Source: Carposina sasakii
Lineage: Eukaryota > Arthropoda > Insecta > Lepidoptera > Carposinidae
Assembly (NCBI GenBank): GCA_014607495.2
Contig: CP053148.1
Location: forward strand, 14,074,001 to 14,138,000
Length of the DNA: 64,000 bases
Direction: 5' to 3'
Below the pieces are notes generated by a model. That model was not told where the DNA came from, did no database searches, and saw only the letters and a list, made by a program, of their open reading frames with translations. This document shows, one piece after another, positions 1-13,200 of this stretch. Within the stretch, counting starts at the first letter, position 1. Each line of letters starts with the position of its first letter. Both the position numbers and the translations under genes were made by a program.

Positions 1-1153
1 AATAGTTTGTTTGTATCCTTTTTTGCAGTATTTACACGAAAAACAACAAGCGCGTTGATGAGAGGTTGTGAAAATTTAATCTTTTTATTGTTGTGGATAT
101 AAATGGGATGCACAGAATAAAACAATGGAGAATCAGTCTTTTGTTGCAAGGTTTTTATAATAAAATTGTTTCGACTATATGAAATACAATATAAAATAAT
201 ATAAAAGTCTAGTTTGTGACTTGTAAAATTCTAATATCCGTAGAAATTACAATGGATGTCAGATCACGATTCAGTGATACCATTTTCTTTCCGTTCAGTT
301 TTCTTTCATATAATATATTCATAAAGTTCCTTTAGTAAATGCAACTGGCCTCTTGGGTACAGGATAGCAGGGCATAGTTGCCACTACTTACAACTATTTG
401 AATATTTCAATTCAAGCACGTGCTCTTGCAACATGTTCCGAGAAATTTTAGTAGCGTATGTTCTTTCGTGTGTTTCTATCATAACTAAATTAGAGGTTTT
501 AGAGTTAGGTTTGTCTATTCTAAGTTACATGTTACTACAAGATTTAATAAATGAAGTCTCATAACTAAATTATATTCAGTTTTTAAATGTAAAGAGCAGG
601 ACGGTAGAGTTACAAGAATTTTCGCACCGGTGATATTAGTAGCGATGGGATCTGAAGTAGGCAAATTGATTATAGTATAATGTAGACAATTTTGATTAGT
701 TTCCGACAGGAGATCAATGCAGGCCGGAGTTGCGGCATCCATGAGAAACAGTCTTCTGGTATTGTTTTATGCTAGCAGCTACGAGCTTCATTACTCTTAT
801 TGCTCTCTAGTGACTTGACTACGTAACTGCAGCATAGAAACGTATTTTATCTTGACGAAAAATATTGTTCTAGTTAAATTCATTTGCGTGACATTGATAC
901 ATACTACAACGTAAACTACAACTGATGCATGATAATATTCGTCTGTCTTTCTCGAGAACATGTAAAATGACTTCTAAGTGTGAGTTCGACTTCATTTTGC
1001 CAAACATGCATAGAATATCATTCTGTGCTTAAACAATTTAGTTTCGTCATCAATCTGCATTAGCAGACAAAACACAATTTTTATACGGTAAGTTATTTAT
1101 GTTTTTAAGTAGTGTTTTGACATTGTCTATTATAACCAAAACCTTTATTGCAG
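1..1153 (+). other. trio: Intronic sequence of trio
   Basis: AT-rich sequence upstream of the first recognisable exon, ending in a pyrimidine-rich tract and acceptor at 1152-1153. The small open frames here show no domain or codon bias, and I see no exon in it. Confidence 0.5.
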
Positions 1154-1229
1154 AGGCAGCATGCGCGGAGGCCGCTGGTGCTAATACGAGTGCTGCCAGC
1201 CCCGGCAAGCAACGCCGAGGGTTTAACGG
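1154..1229 (+). CDS. trio: trio exon a: Ala-rich linker ending QRRGFN
   Basis: The acceptor is ttattgcag and the donor GTCAGT at 1230. It enters in phase 1 (one base from the previous exon, outside the window) and leaves with two bases GG, which join the G at 7733 to make Gly. It encodes an Ala/Glu-rich stretch and then KQRRGFNG. Vertebrate Trio has a similar RGFN-KWL junction just before the GEF2 linker. Being short and weakly conserved, it rests mainly on phase and that junction. Confidence 0.7.
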
Positions 1230-4200
1230 GTCAGTATTTTATCCAAATAGCCTATATATGGCATACATTTTACGTTTTACATTTTACCAACTTACTTACT
1301 TTTACATTTTGAACAAATCGCATTTTTATTGTGAGAGTATTAAGTACACAGCGGATGCTTGACGGCCGGCAAACATCGTTGTGGACCTACTATTTACAGC
1401 GGGTAAGCTGGGAATGGACCAGGTGTGCGTTCGTATACTTTGTCTGGATCAAATAGCAAAATCTTGGTATTAGCCGTTCTGCATGTAAACTCTACGTGAA
1501 TGGATGTCCATTTATACAATTTAAGTCCCCAGCAGCTAGCACAAAACGAGTTTTTCCCGAAATTGCCTTTGACGCGCTTTCAACTGGAAACCGGAGTTGG
1601 TAGTGCGCTTTGAAACGCCCACTGTTGGCTTAAACGCTTTGGTGGAGCGCCAACTCGAAACCCCATGTACATACATTACTCAATTGAAGCGATTTAAAAT
1701 TATTCACTGTTACACTTATTAAATGTTAGACCGTGTGGAATTAACAAATTCCCTCGTTATGATAATGAAAACACTAAATGTGAATTGCATTATGTATTCG
1801 CTTTAATTATCTACTTCCTGACATGAGTTAGTTTACCTGGACATGTCAACAATTTAATAATTTGCATAATTCAATGCTAATTACAGTCATACATACTGTA
1901 TTACCTGCTTTTGATACATTTCGGGGTCGATTATAGCATATACCCAAACCGCTGAAAACTAACAATAAAAAAAAACTTAAAATTATGACTACCTACATAT
2001 TTAAAAAACTTAGAATTTTTATGTCCTGAACACCGAAAGCCTATTGGGTGCTGATGACACAGAGTGATAAACGTATGTATATTGTTTGGCGTTTCTTGCG
2101 ATTTAAAACAATAATGTTATCGCTTCTTATCTGGTATGGTTGTTTGTGATTAGCGGGACGTATTTTATCATCTTGCGGCATGTTATCTGAGGCATGGGTT
2201 CAGTAAAGGCAATGCGTTCCACCGGGCAGCCCCGTGCGCGCTTCTGCCCTTGTTGTTGTGATCTATTCAGGTGCGCACATCTTCACATCGCTACAGGCCG
2301 GTGAACTCACCATTATAACTATTTCTGAAGTGTTTATTGTCTGCGTATTCATTTCATAATTTCAGCCTTCTCAATTTGACGACAACGAATTGCGACGAAG
2401 CAAGTTTGTAAACATACCATTCGTGTGTTATTTAATATTTTAAATGTTTCCTAAATTCATTGATTTGCGAGCCATTGAGGTAGAGTAATCCACTCAAATG
2501 AAATGGAATTCAGCCGCGGACAAGCGACATTTCCCCATCTTGATTTTAAAATATTCCTGTCAATAGATTCCTCTTTCTCGACTTGACTGACAGGCCCGAT
2601 CGATAGCAATTCAATTCACTCTGCGCTTTTAATACTCGTATCTTCATATTTAATAGGTTCTTCGCAGTCTATTTCTAAGTATTCTTCTTCTTCAGCCTAT
2701 TACAGTCCACTGCTGGACGTAGGCCTCCCTCAGGGCACGCCACAAAGCTACTACCACAGGGGGGTTTTGCCCATTTACCACGCTGGGCAGGCGGGTTGGA
2801 GGCCGCAGTGTGATTTTCAGACTTTGTTGTTAGTACGGGAAGCGCTGCTGCCCGCCTCTCGGAAACCCTTAACTCTTTCAGTCTTGGTGGTTAGTGTCAC
2901 TAACCACCTATTTCTGATTTTTTTAATTAAAATCTATGCCATCTACTTATAATCGGTTGAACTATCATGAAAGTTCGATTCATGCTTGACAAGATACGAC
3001 CGAATATACCGCCAAATGAAAGAATGACAACTCAATTTAGTTGAATTGAATATTGCACTTAAGTAATTTAAATTGCGTGTTTTATAAAAAAAAAAAAAAG
3101 GTAAGTAAGTTAGCTTTTATCTTCAATGTTTTTTATTAACTTTATTCTCATTTATCTGTTTTATATATATTTACATGAAAATACTACTACTCTTAAGTTT
3201 TTTGCAGTGTATTCACATCGAAATGCGTAAATTATCATTAATAGTTTGTATCAATAGTCATGGTGGTTAGTGGCACTAACCACCTCATTTTTCGAAAACC
3301 TTAATAAATAATTTTTTTTCCTACTTTATATGATTTTTTTATTGTTAATAATGCTAAAACTTACATACATATGTTAAAAATATCCTTAATCTAAAAGCGT
3401 GACGGAAAGAGTTAATCGCCTCGTACGATACTTAATCGCCTTTTATCACCCCCAGGCAGGGGCCAACTCTACTCTGCCGGCACCACGCGGCTAAGTATTA
3501 TTCAGTTCATATTGAGCAAATCACTCATTAATAAACTATACGTAACTTGTCTAATATCCTTTTTATCATTAGTTTGAATACTGCTGCTATCTTATCACCT
3601 ATTGTATTTTCCTTGGGAACAGATAAAATGTCGTAATTAATCGTAATGACTGTTGACAATCATCATTATCGTTAGTGGTTCAGTTAAATGCTCATCCTGT
3701 CGTAAGACATTCACTGCTATAATGTTCGATGGGAGATATCGACAAGTGTGCATAAGTGTTCCGAGCCGGGCAGTGTTTAGTTCGTTGCTTCCTGCCAGTG
3801 TGGCGCGCCCTCCGTGCCACTCGCCGGTGCCTCTAGTCGGATTATCGTAATCTGTCTGTTCCAATACCGGCGGTAACTCATGCGCAATCATTGCGCCTTC
3901 TTGGTCCGCGCCACGATATGTGCCGATAGCAGTTTTAGTTTCCGAAACCTCTTGTGTAGTGCAATGGGTGTGTTCTTTGTGTAGTGCAGTACAATGTGGA
4001 GCCAAGTCGCTTTCGTCAAGTAAGTGTCATGCTAAACCGATATCTAATGTTAAAACCTTTGTATTATGAGCTACAATCACAGGGCGGGTAAGGTAGATTA
4101 ATACATAATGTCTCTATATGTCCATAAATATATATTTACACTTGCGTCTCACATTATATTGATAGATATACTTTATTTTTTGTTCTTGACCGACCGCATG

Positions 4201-7200
4201 CTGTTGCGGTCTGCAGTCCTTGAGAAGCAGATACACTGTTTCAATGAGATGATTAATTATGAATTATGATGATATCCTTTATGTAATATTAGACGATTTG
4301 GAGTTATGATTTTAATTTATGATATGGCATTTATATTATCCTTTATCGTCCAATATTTAGAATAAATCTTGACTCTTGTTCTTTTTTGAGCTCGGAGTTA
4401 TTAGATTTTGTAATTAGATGAGATTCTAAAGAAGTTAATAAAAATGATAGCAGCGTAGATTCCTCGTCGACGTATATACATCGACCACGCGCCACTGTTT
4501 GCTGTACCGTGGTAGTGTGATCGTAGATTGTAGTCTAGTAGGTGCCCACTGTTTACTGTACTGCAATGTGTCATATTGGTAGTAGCTGATGGTCCTTTTC
4601 TACTATGTTTTGACGGAATTATAGGTACTTGAGTAGGTAGGTAAGTGATACTACTTCCAGTAAAATCAACAAGCTAGTCTTAGGGACTTTGTTTTAACTA
4701 ACATATCATTATGTTTTTCGAGCGTGATTACAATATCGAAGTTTAGTTTCACATTGATTGGTTCTTCAATTTTCAGTACCTACATTTTAAGTCTGACGTT
4801 TTAGCGGTCATAATTGGATAGGTGTAGTGAAAGGCTTTACTTTTCACTCTCGGCACCGTAAAGACAGATGACTTTTGGCGTTCGTACGGCCCTTATATAA
4901 CGGTACAAATATCCTATGAAACTATAGTCTAACCATAACATAACATTTACATCATTAGTATGCACTGATATCCATAGTTACACCAAACTAGTTTTACACT
5001 ACAATGGTGACATGTGTTTGCATCCCTTTCGCTTAATTATTGGGATATTACATTATAGGTATAATTGGACTAACATACTATATGCAAACATTACATATTG
5101 GTTTTGAAACTATTTTGTTGGGAAATAGAATTTGAGACTTTATTATATATTTTTTTTAAATCTCGTAATTGACGTTTGATTTCCAGTTTAAATCCAATAT
5201 TTTAAAGTAGAATTTAAGAATTAGTTGATTCTTAATTAATTTTTATAATTTAGATATTATTACTGCTTACCGCAGCTGCATTTCAATTTAGTTGCCTGTC
5301 TATTTGTCTAGTTTGTTGTTATTTGTCTTTTCTTGTGGCCATCCATCTGCACAATCCTATTGTTTTGCCAAATTCTAACTAGCATTAGACCTTTAACTGT
5401 GCTGGAGCTGCAGCTTTGTTGACAACTCACAGATAACTTAAAGTATTAAAGTTATTTATTTATAATAACTTATTATTATCGTCATAGGCATAACATAATT
5501 AAAATAGTTTTTAAATAGGTAAAGGCTTAATTTTTATCAATTAAGAAATTATACGTCAAAAGGCCTCAGTTCTGGTATCATGAAGTAAGTTTAGGCTAAA
5601 AATACCTAAGGCAAACCCGAACGCCGCAAACTTATTTTTTTCCTTTAGTAATTGAAGCTAGTCTAGTCAAGCTGATCATAGCATCTAAGCGTATCTTAAC
5701 GCACCATAAATATTACCAAACCCGAGGTAAAAGAGTCCGCCAATGTTCCATTTCACACTGTTCTTAGACCTATACATAGGGAGTTTTCTATTGCCCGGTA
5801 TAGGCCAACGAAGCTAGAGTACGTGAACGATAGAGCATGCAGAACCACCGCTTTCACATGTGTCCGTTTTTCTTTGTATTTGTTGGGAAAATGAAAAAGC
5901 TTCATGTTCATTCAAATTTCATGTCCCTTAGCCAAAATGGCGTATCGATCAGGAAATAGGAGGAAAATATCTCCTGCCTTATACTGGCTGTTCTCATTTA
6001 CTTCATATTTCAGAGAATATCTGAATTGCATTAGTCACAGTTACACAACATTATTGCTGGGTATACAAAGACATATGATAAATAGTCGCGGCTTTGCGGC
6101 TGCCGGCTCCAGTTTCTGTACGCCGCGCCGCAGTACCCGCACAACAGCACTCTATCTATTTACCTTGCACCACAATTATACGCCCATTAATTATCTGATA
6201 TCAATTTATTTCAATTGTAAAATCTGTATATGATACGTGCGATTATAAGCTGGCTTATTAATCAAAGTTTAACTGTTTATATCAGTATGTATCAAGTTGC
6301 AACATCGACGTAATTTTCACTTGGAAAAGTTGATGTAGGATAAAATTCCAATATAATTTGCAATAACTTTTTCTTCAGTGAAGTCCCATCTTTGACACAT
6401 TTATGCTTAGAAGTTCATACAGAGATTAAAGGGAGATTACATAATTTACTTCTTGTATTACTCTCGTAATACTTTTTCTGCCTGAGTTTAAGAAAGTGAA
6501 AGTCTTGTCCGTGCATGGTATATTAGAATCTTTTCTTTGGTGTTTTCATTGTCACGCCATGTGAAACATTAAGCGCGTTTCATGACCGCATTGTATCTTT
6601 CCGTTTCGAGATCGTTCATAAACTTTATGCCTGTATCCCAAAATTAGTACATGCAAGGTGTGCTTTATCGCAAATGCAATTATTTGAAAAAGATGCACAT
6701 TGATTCATTGTAAGTAGCTGTAAGAAAGGTGTGTTTGGTGAATGGGACGACCGTATGGGGTGCATTTTGCATACATTCTGCTGGCTCGAGCCAGTAATAC
6801 GTGGTCATTCCCAGAGGTACCTACCCGTACGTGCATAGTAAAAGTTACCTACGTGGTGCCGATATGCCCGGCAATAAAAAATTCTTAGCAAACTTGTTTC
6901 GCCCTGACTTATTATAGTCATGTCCGTATTTTTATTGAATAAGATGTAAGGAGTTCGTTGAAATTACATAATGTACCCTTAGTACGATTTATGTCTCTCC
7001 GGTTTTGTACGTTTTTACTGATGTTTTGCGTAGTTACACTGACTTAATAAGTAGATGTACGTTTTGGTTACATAATACATACATAATAATCACGCCCCCT
7101 TTCTCGGAGGGGTAGGCAGACATCACGGATCTCCATTTGCTACGATCCTGACACACCTCTTTCGCTTCATCTACTTTCATGATATTTTTCATGCACGCTC

Positions 7201-10200
7201 GTCGGTTTAGGGTACTCTTGACCTGACCTTTCTTTAGAATTTCACCAATTTGCTTTAGAAATTCACCAATTTAAACTTACAATAATGGACATAAATGTTT
7301 GTGCAATCTGCTTTGTAATTTGTTGTTAGGTTAGGTTAAGGCAATAAATATGTACGAATCAGCAAATAAACTAAGATATGCCTCTTGCATATATAGGTAT
7401 ACTAGCGCCACTACATTAGAAAAAGAAATATACATTATTTCTCGATTGAATAGATAGAATTTTGTCATCAATGGGAAGCTTTGTTAGGAAGTCATGTGGT
7501 AAAACCGCTATTGGTTGGAGTGTTGCGTTGCGACGTCTAACGTAGTTGGTAACGTTGTTTACATTGTCTAAACACTCCCTTTTTTAGCTTAGATCATCTT
7601 GTAGGAAGTAAATGCGTTACAAATGTAAATAAGATTATACAGCTCTCTACAGCTTATTTACACATTTTATTATACTTCGCCATTTTTGACGTCGAAAATT
7701 ATACTAAAATAGGAATTCTTTGAATTATACAGGAAGAAATGGCTTGGTCTGGGCAAGTTGTCCCAGGGCAAGTCAGACAAGGCCCCCAGGGCGCCGCAGA
7801 CCGTGCTGTCTCCGCAGGGCAAGCTGCCCAGCCATCTCGAGAAGACCATCCCATTGAAAAAGACTGCTTCTGATAAGAAGATCAAGGTAATTTTCCGATG
7901 TGACAATGACAGGTTCTGGTGCTGTTTCTACCTTGATCAAGTTTTATAAAAAGACAACATAAAACTTATTCATCAATGAGGGATTTTCTGACAACTATTA
8001 AAAGTAAAAAAAATAGTTCAAATCACCTGGATAGATGGCGAGAGCGCATCACCTACCCTAATCCCCCTACCTCACCCCTCAACTAAAGATATTAATAGTT
8101 CCTAAGCACTATAGATAGACGAAGCAGACTTTAGTGTGCTGTACACGTCCGACTAAAAATCGGTCCGCTAGGAAAAACAAAGATATAGCAAATACCTACC
8201 TTAGCATTGCTTGCATCTCTGCTAAATTAAATGTATCTATACTCTACTACACGAGGGTTAATAGTTATAAGTATCTGAAGCATTTAATAATATGGCATGG
8301 GATGAAAGGCACATACAGGAGTACGGAGAAGAACATGTACTACATTCTGTAGTTCACGCATATGAACAGTAGTCAGTAGTAGCAACAGTAGTCGTTCATA
8401 AATTTGAGTTTGTTAAAAAAAAAATGTAGTTATCTTATATTAATATCTATTGTATTAAGATTATAATCTTGTATTAAGATTATAATATGATACTATTAAC
8501 CCCATGTAGCAAAATTGTACATATTTTGATACAGGTGACAGGCGTGAGCGAAAACGGCGCATCCGCCAGTGAAGACGTGCCCGAAGCTCACGAGCCCGCC
8601 AACGTCCTGGATGAGACCGAGGACGATGCGGCGGACGTGGAGCTTCCACCACCGATGAAGCCCATTCAAGTACGTTACATACAATTCTCATCATCTTAGT
8701 TCTTCAGCTATCAACCGTGATAAATCGCACTTTGGAGTGGGGACCGTTGCTAGGCAAATTTTTTTATGAAACATTTCGTTTTTTGTTCAAATTCACCTAC
8801 TTTTTTTGAAGAATTGAGCGGTTTAGTGGTTTAATTTTAAGGTGCGAACATAGAAAGTAACTTAAGCATAAAAAAATTACAATCACTTTCATGTCGAATA
8901 AATGATTTCATTTCATTTCTTCCTATTTCTTTATCTCATTATTTACGGGGTCGGCGCGGTATGTCTTCTTTTAAAATTTACATTGCCAAAGATTTGGCAT
9001 TTGTTTAACGGCCGGCTGCCTGCCTAACAATACATACAATGTTGAGGCACGGAAAACTTTTAGCACAGAAACAGGGCGGTAAGCACGAACTTTTTTACGC
9101 GTAGACTCGCCTGCCAAATCTAGAGAATTGTAACGATTGCGTTACGTACTGTGGACAGAGGGGTAAGCACGAACCTCTCGATAGTCCGTAACGCTATCAT
9201 CAAACTGTCAAATCACATAGAATTTGCTAGCGGGTCGCTAGCGTTACGCCGCGTAAAAAGGTTCGTGCTTACCCCACTGGTTCGTTCTTGTCGACCGATT
9301 GAAAAGTATGGAGGGACGAAGTTTGCATTTAACAGAAACCTGTCACGCATGCGACATATGTGGTAGAGATGGCATATATGTGGAGTGGAGAAGCTTTAGC
9401 TTTAAAAATAAATGGAACGGTCTATACAAAAGAGTCAATTAATTCCAGGACCCCCAAGAGGTATTGAACCAGGCGCCTCCAGCAGCCAACGCCACGGCCA
9501 CTGCTTCTAGCCGAGTGAGTATCTCCACAAAAACATTCATTAATACTGATATCATCTAATATTACGTGTCGTTACTCAATGGGAGGTGCCATCACTAAAG
9601 CCAAAGCGGATTTCCCTTTTTCAAATGTTTCCGATAGCTTGGTGACGCGTCAGTAATGTTTCAGAATGGTTTGGCTATCGAGCCGCTACAAGCGGAATCC
9701 ACCCCAGCGGACATTGAAGAGATTGTCAAAATTGTGAAACAGAAGATGGTTTGCAAACACAGTTATAGCATGTAGTGTGCATGACTTTAGTTTTGCCTCA
9801 CAGCAGAGTGGAGTTTTTTTTAGTCACCGATGATTTGATGTTTGACGCTGCTATCTTAAAACCATGCAGAATAGTACTGTACTATTGTTACGAGTACAAT
9901 TGAATCTGTAACCGTTTAATTAAAGCGGTTAAATACACCAATTATTTTGGCCTTTGAATATATTTCGTTACGACCTTTTGCATACACAGATAACAAAACC
10001 AATATTTTGCTTTGTTTTCTTCACTTTTGGCTTATGTCTTTTTACAACTTATATCCTTATCTTTTTCTTGCTTCCTTATTTAGTGTGTATTTTTTGGAGT
10101 ACGACTTGAATTCTTGTTCTTAGATTTGAAAACATTGATAATTAGAACGCATGACAGCTCTTTTTGTTTATAAAACAAATACGGTATGTGTGCTAATTCT

Positions 10201-13200
10201 CGATTTAACTTAAATCTGTATTTAGCGTTTACTCTATGTTGGCTTATTTGGTAGATGGTGTATATATGACCAAGTATGTGAATTAGTCGTCTTATAACAT
10301 AATTTTTTATTCAGAATCGTTCTTCTCCTATGCCTTACTTAAATTAATTTACCGAAACCCATTATAACTAAACCTATGGTTAGGTGTGCTAGTTGCGATC
10401 AGTGGGAAGGTCAAAGCAAAGGGAGCTAGACTGACCAGCCTAATGATATAATGTATTTATTACTTTTATAATTAGGTTTAAGTTAGTGTGAGCCAGCATT
10501 GAATTTATTATTCAGGGTTTCACTGCCGGTTGTTTCATCATACTAATGTAAATGAGAAAGTTCGAATGTTTGGATGTTTTAATAGAATATAGTCCCATTA
10601 ATTTTATCTCTGGGAAATAATTCAATCCCATATATATATACAGGATGTAACAAAAAGGGTATGTTAAGCGAAAAGATACGTGAATAGCCCACTATAGAGA
10701 ACCTATACACCAAATTTGAGACTCGAAATCACAAGTTTATCAAGATTGTCTTCTATCTCAGGAATTTTCATACAATCTTGAAAAATAAAAATGTGATTTC
10801 GAGTCTCAAATTTTGGAAATAGGTTCTCTATAGTGGGCTATTTATACAGCTTTTCGCTTAACATACCCTTTCTGTTACACCTTGTATATATAATTTTTGA
10901 TTTGTTTCGGTAGACTCTCCTGGCAGAGTTGCCGTCATATACCTATATATATCCCTCGATATGATTGTTACTATTCTTTAAAATGGGACTATATGATGTG
11001 TGTACAATGAGAAGGTGACTTATTTTGCTGTTTTATGTTATAGTTCCGTATATGTATGGTCTTTGTATATGATTGTGAATAGGGATGTTTACTATGGTTG
11101 AATTTTAATGACATTTTATGCTTATCAGAATAAATCATTAAAATCATACTTATCTGTACAATTATAATTTGATTAAAGTGTCCAAATGAGGTAATAATAA
11201 GCCTTCAAAGTTAAGTGGGCAAGTCCATTTTTAAAATGTACAATTAATTGAAAATTACGACATCACATATCCACCTGCATCATTTACAGCAACTTTTGCT
11301 TTGTGACCATAGTTATAAACGCAATATTTAAAATAGCAGCAGAACAAAGGTTCTTTTACGCGCATACAAGTTACGAAAGAGTGACGTCATAATTGTGGTA
11401 GCTGTTTGTATGGAGCGTTTTTTGGCAAGTCTAAAATTTAGAGTTTGAAATCGTTATATCCCGGTAAGTTTTCACACTAGCAAAGTTTTTCTTTCGCAAA
11501 TATTTCTTTTATTACCCGACTGCGCGACGCAAAGGAGTGGTATTGTGTTTAACAGCCTATGTACTCGTATGTATGTATGTTTGTATGTTCCTTTGAAGCA
11601 TTACACAGACCAAACGCCTCGGTCGATTTTTATAATTCACTCGTCAATCGATTCTTCTTCGTCCGTATGATCGTAACATAACAACTGAACAGTCGGGATC
11701 CATTATCCTACAGCCAAGCTAATATTTCAATAGATCCTGGTTGTTCAGTTGTTATGTTACGATCATTAGAAATATTTTATGTTCTTTAATAGTATTCATT
11801 CCATAATAATATTATAGAATTCTAGACCATCGGACATCTAAGGCCTTGTTTTCATCTCTTCAGTTTTTTATTATGTACATTCTTTGGTTCTTTTTTAAGC
11901 AGTCTGGGTTTTTGGATTTTTTAAATTTTGTTTTTTTATTATATATCAATATAAATACAAATAAAAAACCGTAAACATCCCTATTGTTATGCTTATATAA
12001 GATATTGGCTTTGGTTAGGTTACCTGTAGTAAACCTATGGTGCTTCAATTTTTTTCTGCATGCAGTTTTATTTATTACTTTATCTACAAATTATATTGTC
12101 TATGTCACCTTTGTTTCCTTATATCTCTTAAATTTGCCTTACACTAGAAATTTGTGTTCTACTCATAGTTTATTATAATACCCTTAACAATACTGAGATT
12201 TCTAAAACTATGCTTAACAAAATATACGTACATAGTTTATAATAACCAGTTTAAACACCCAACATATTACATAGGTACGGAGTATATGCGCCATATCAAA
12301 GTTTTAATGGAAACTAGAGCTTATTGTGCTGGTGTTCAAAAGTATTTATATCGCAATCTGCAAGCCAATTTAACTAAATTGAATAAAACTATTATTAAAA
12401 TCCACACTTTAGTAACTGTAATTTTTTTTGGCGATTCTAACAATAATTTTTACATGAGAAATTAGAATTATTATTCGCAATCAGTTTTAAGTTGTTGTAG
12501 TTATTTATTCTGAATGAAACGAAAGGATGTGTAAACAAATAATTTTTGCCCTTAGATAAGCTTTACTTTAGTAGCAGTAACTTTGCGCCTCTGTTTTTTA
12601 GCTCATTCTCTAGTTCGGAAATCTATTTCAGGCCGCAATCTATAATAAAATTAAGAAAACATTCGATGTTTGATATTGATTCGATTCGATAATGTAATTA
12701 AAGAATTTCAATAGAAAATATAAAATTCACTACGAGTTTGACATCTTTATAGACTGCCGCGTATGAAGCTCCATCTGGTGGCAGAAAAAATGTGAAAACA
12801 CTCATTAACATAGTCTTAGAATTTATATTTGTCGATGAGCCAATGTTATAATAAACATTTTTTAGGGCACATCTATTTCATGGGTGGCCTAGCAAAAAAC
12901 GGCCTTTGATCAGCAGTTGGACACCATTATACGGCTGCATAAAAACATTCCACGTTCTATTTCACTATGAACCAGTTTAGGTATTCCTATTGATCTTCGA
13001 ACCGGTATATGTCTACGAGCTTATTTAACAGTGAGCATTTGTGTAGGAGGAGCATGGCGGTGTGGCCGCCGGACCCAGCGTGCAGACCGACGCGTCAGAC
13101 GAGGACATCAATTCCGAGTCTGACGCCTCGGCCTTGCGCAAGCGCGAATTCGTCTTAAAGGAGCTGCTCGACACCGAGCAAATATACGTCAATGACCTGC

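Larger units (their letters stand above)
1230..7732 (+). other. trio: Large trio intron (6.5 kb) with nested repeats
   Basis: It holds a SINE-like repeat split by a piggyBac-type MITE (2686-3495), a GC-richer block with a candidate alternative first exon (3653-4019), and a copy of an interspersed repeat at about 7080-7205 that recurs at 14612-14725. The rest is AT-rich with nothing recognisable. The 109-residue open frame at 5904-6233 shows no domain. Confidence 0.6.
9749..13046 (+). other. trio: trio intron with palindromic MITE and hairpin
   Basis: AT-rich intron carrying a 246-bp palindromic MITE (10640-10885), a short tetranucleotide run near 11567 and a compact inverted repeat (11668-11766). 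No further exon is recognisable. The 62- and 64-residue open frames near 11.9-12.2 kb are low-complexity AT-rich shadows. Confidence 0.5.

Noticed and set aside
3637..4005. 122-codon minus-strand frame
   Set aside because: Opposite strand of the GC-richer block proposed as a trio 5' UTR. His/Thr-rich with no recognisable family or splice context.
5904..6233. 109-codon plus-strand frame in the first large trio intron
   Set aside because: No domain, no splice-consistent connection to trio, and AT-rich random composition at both ends.
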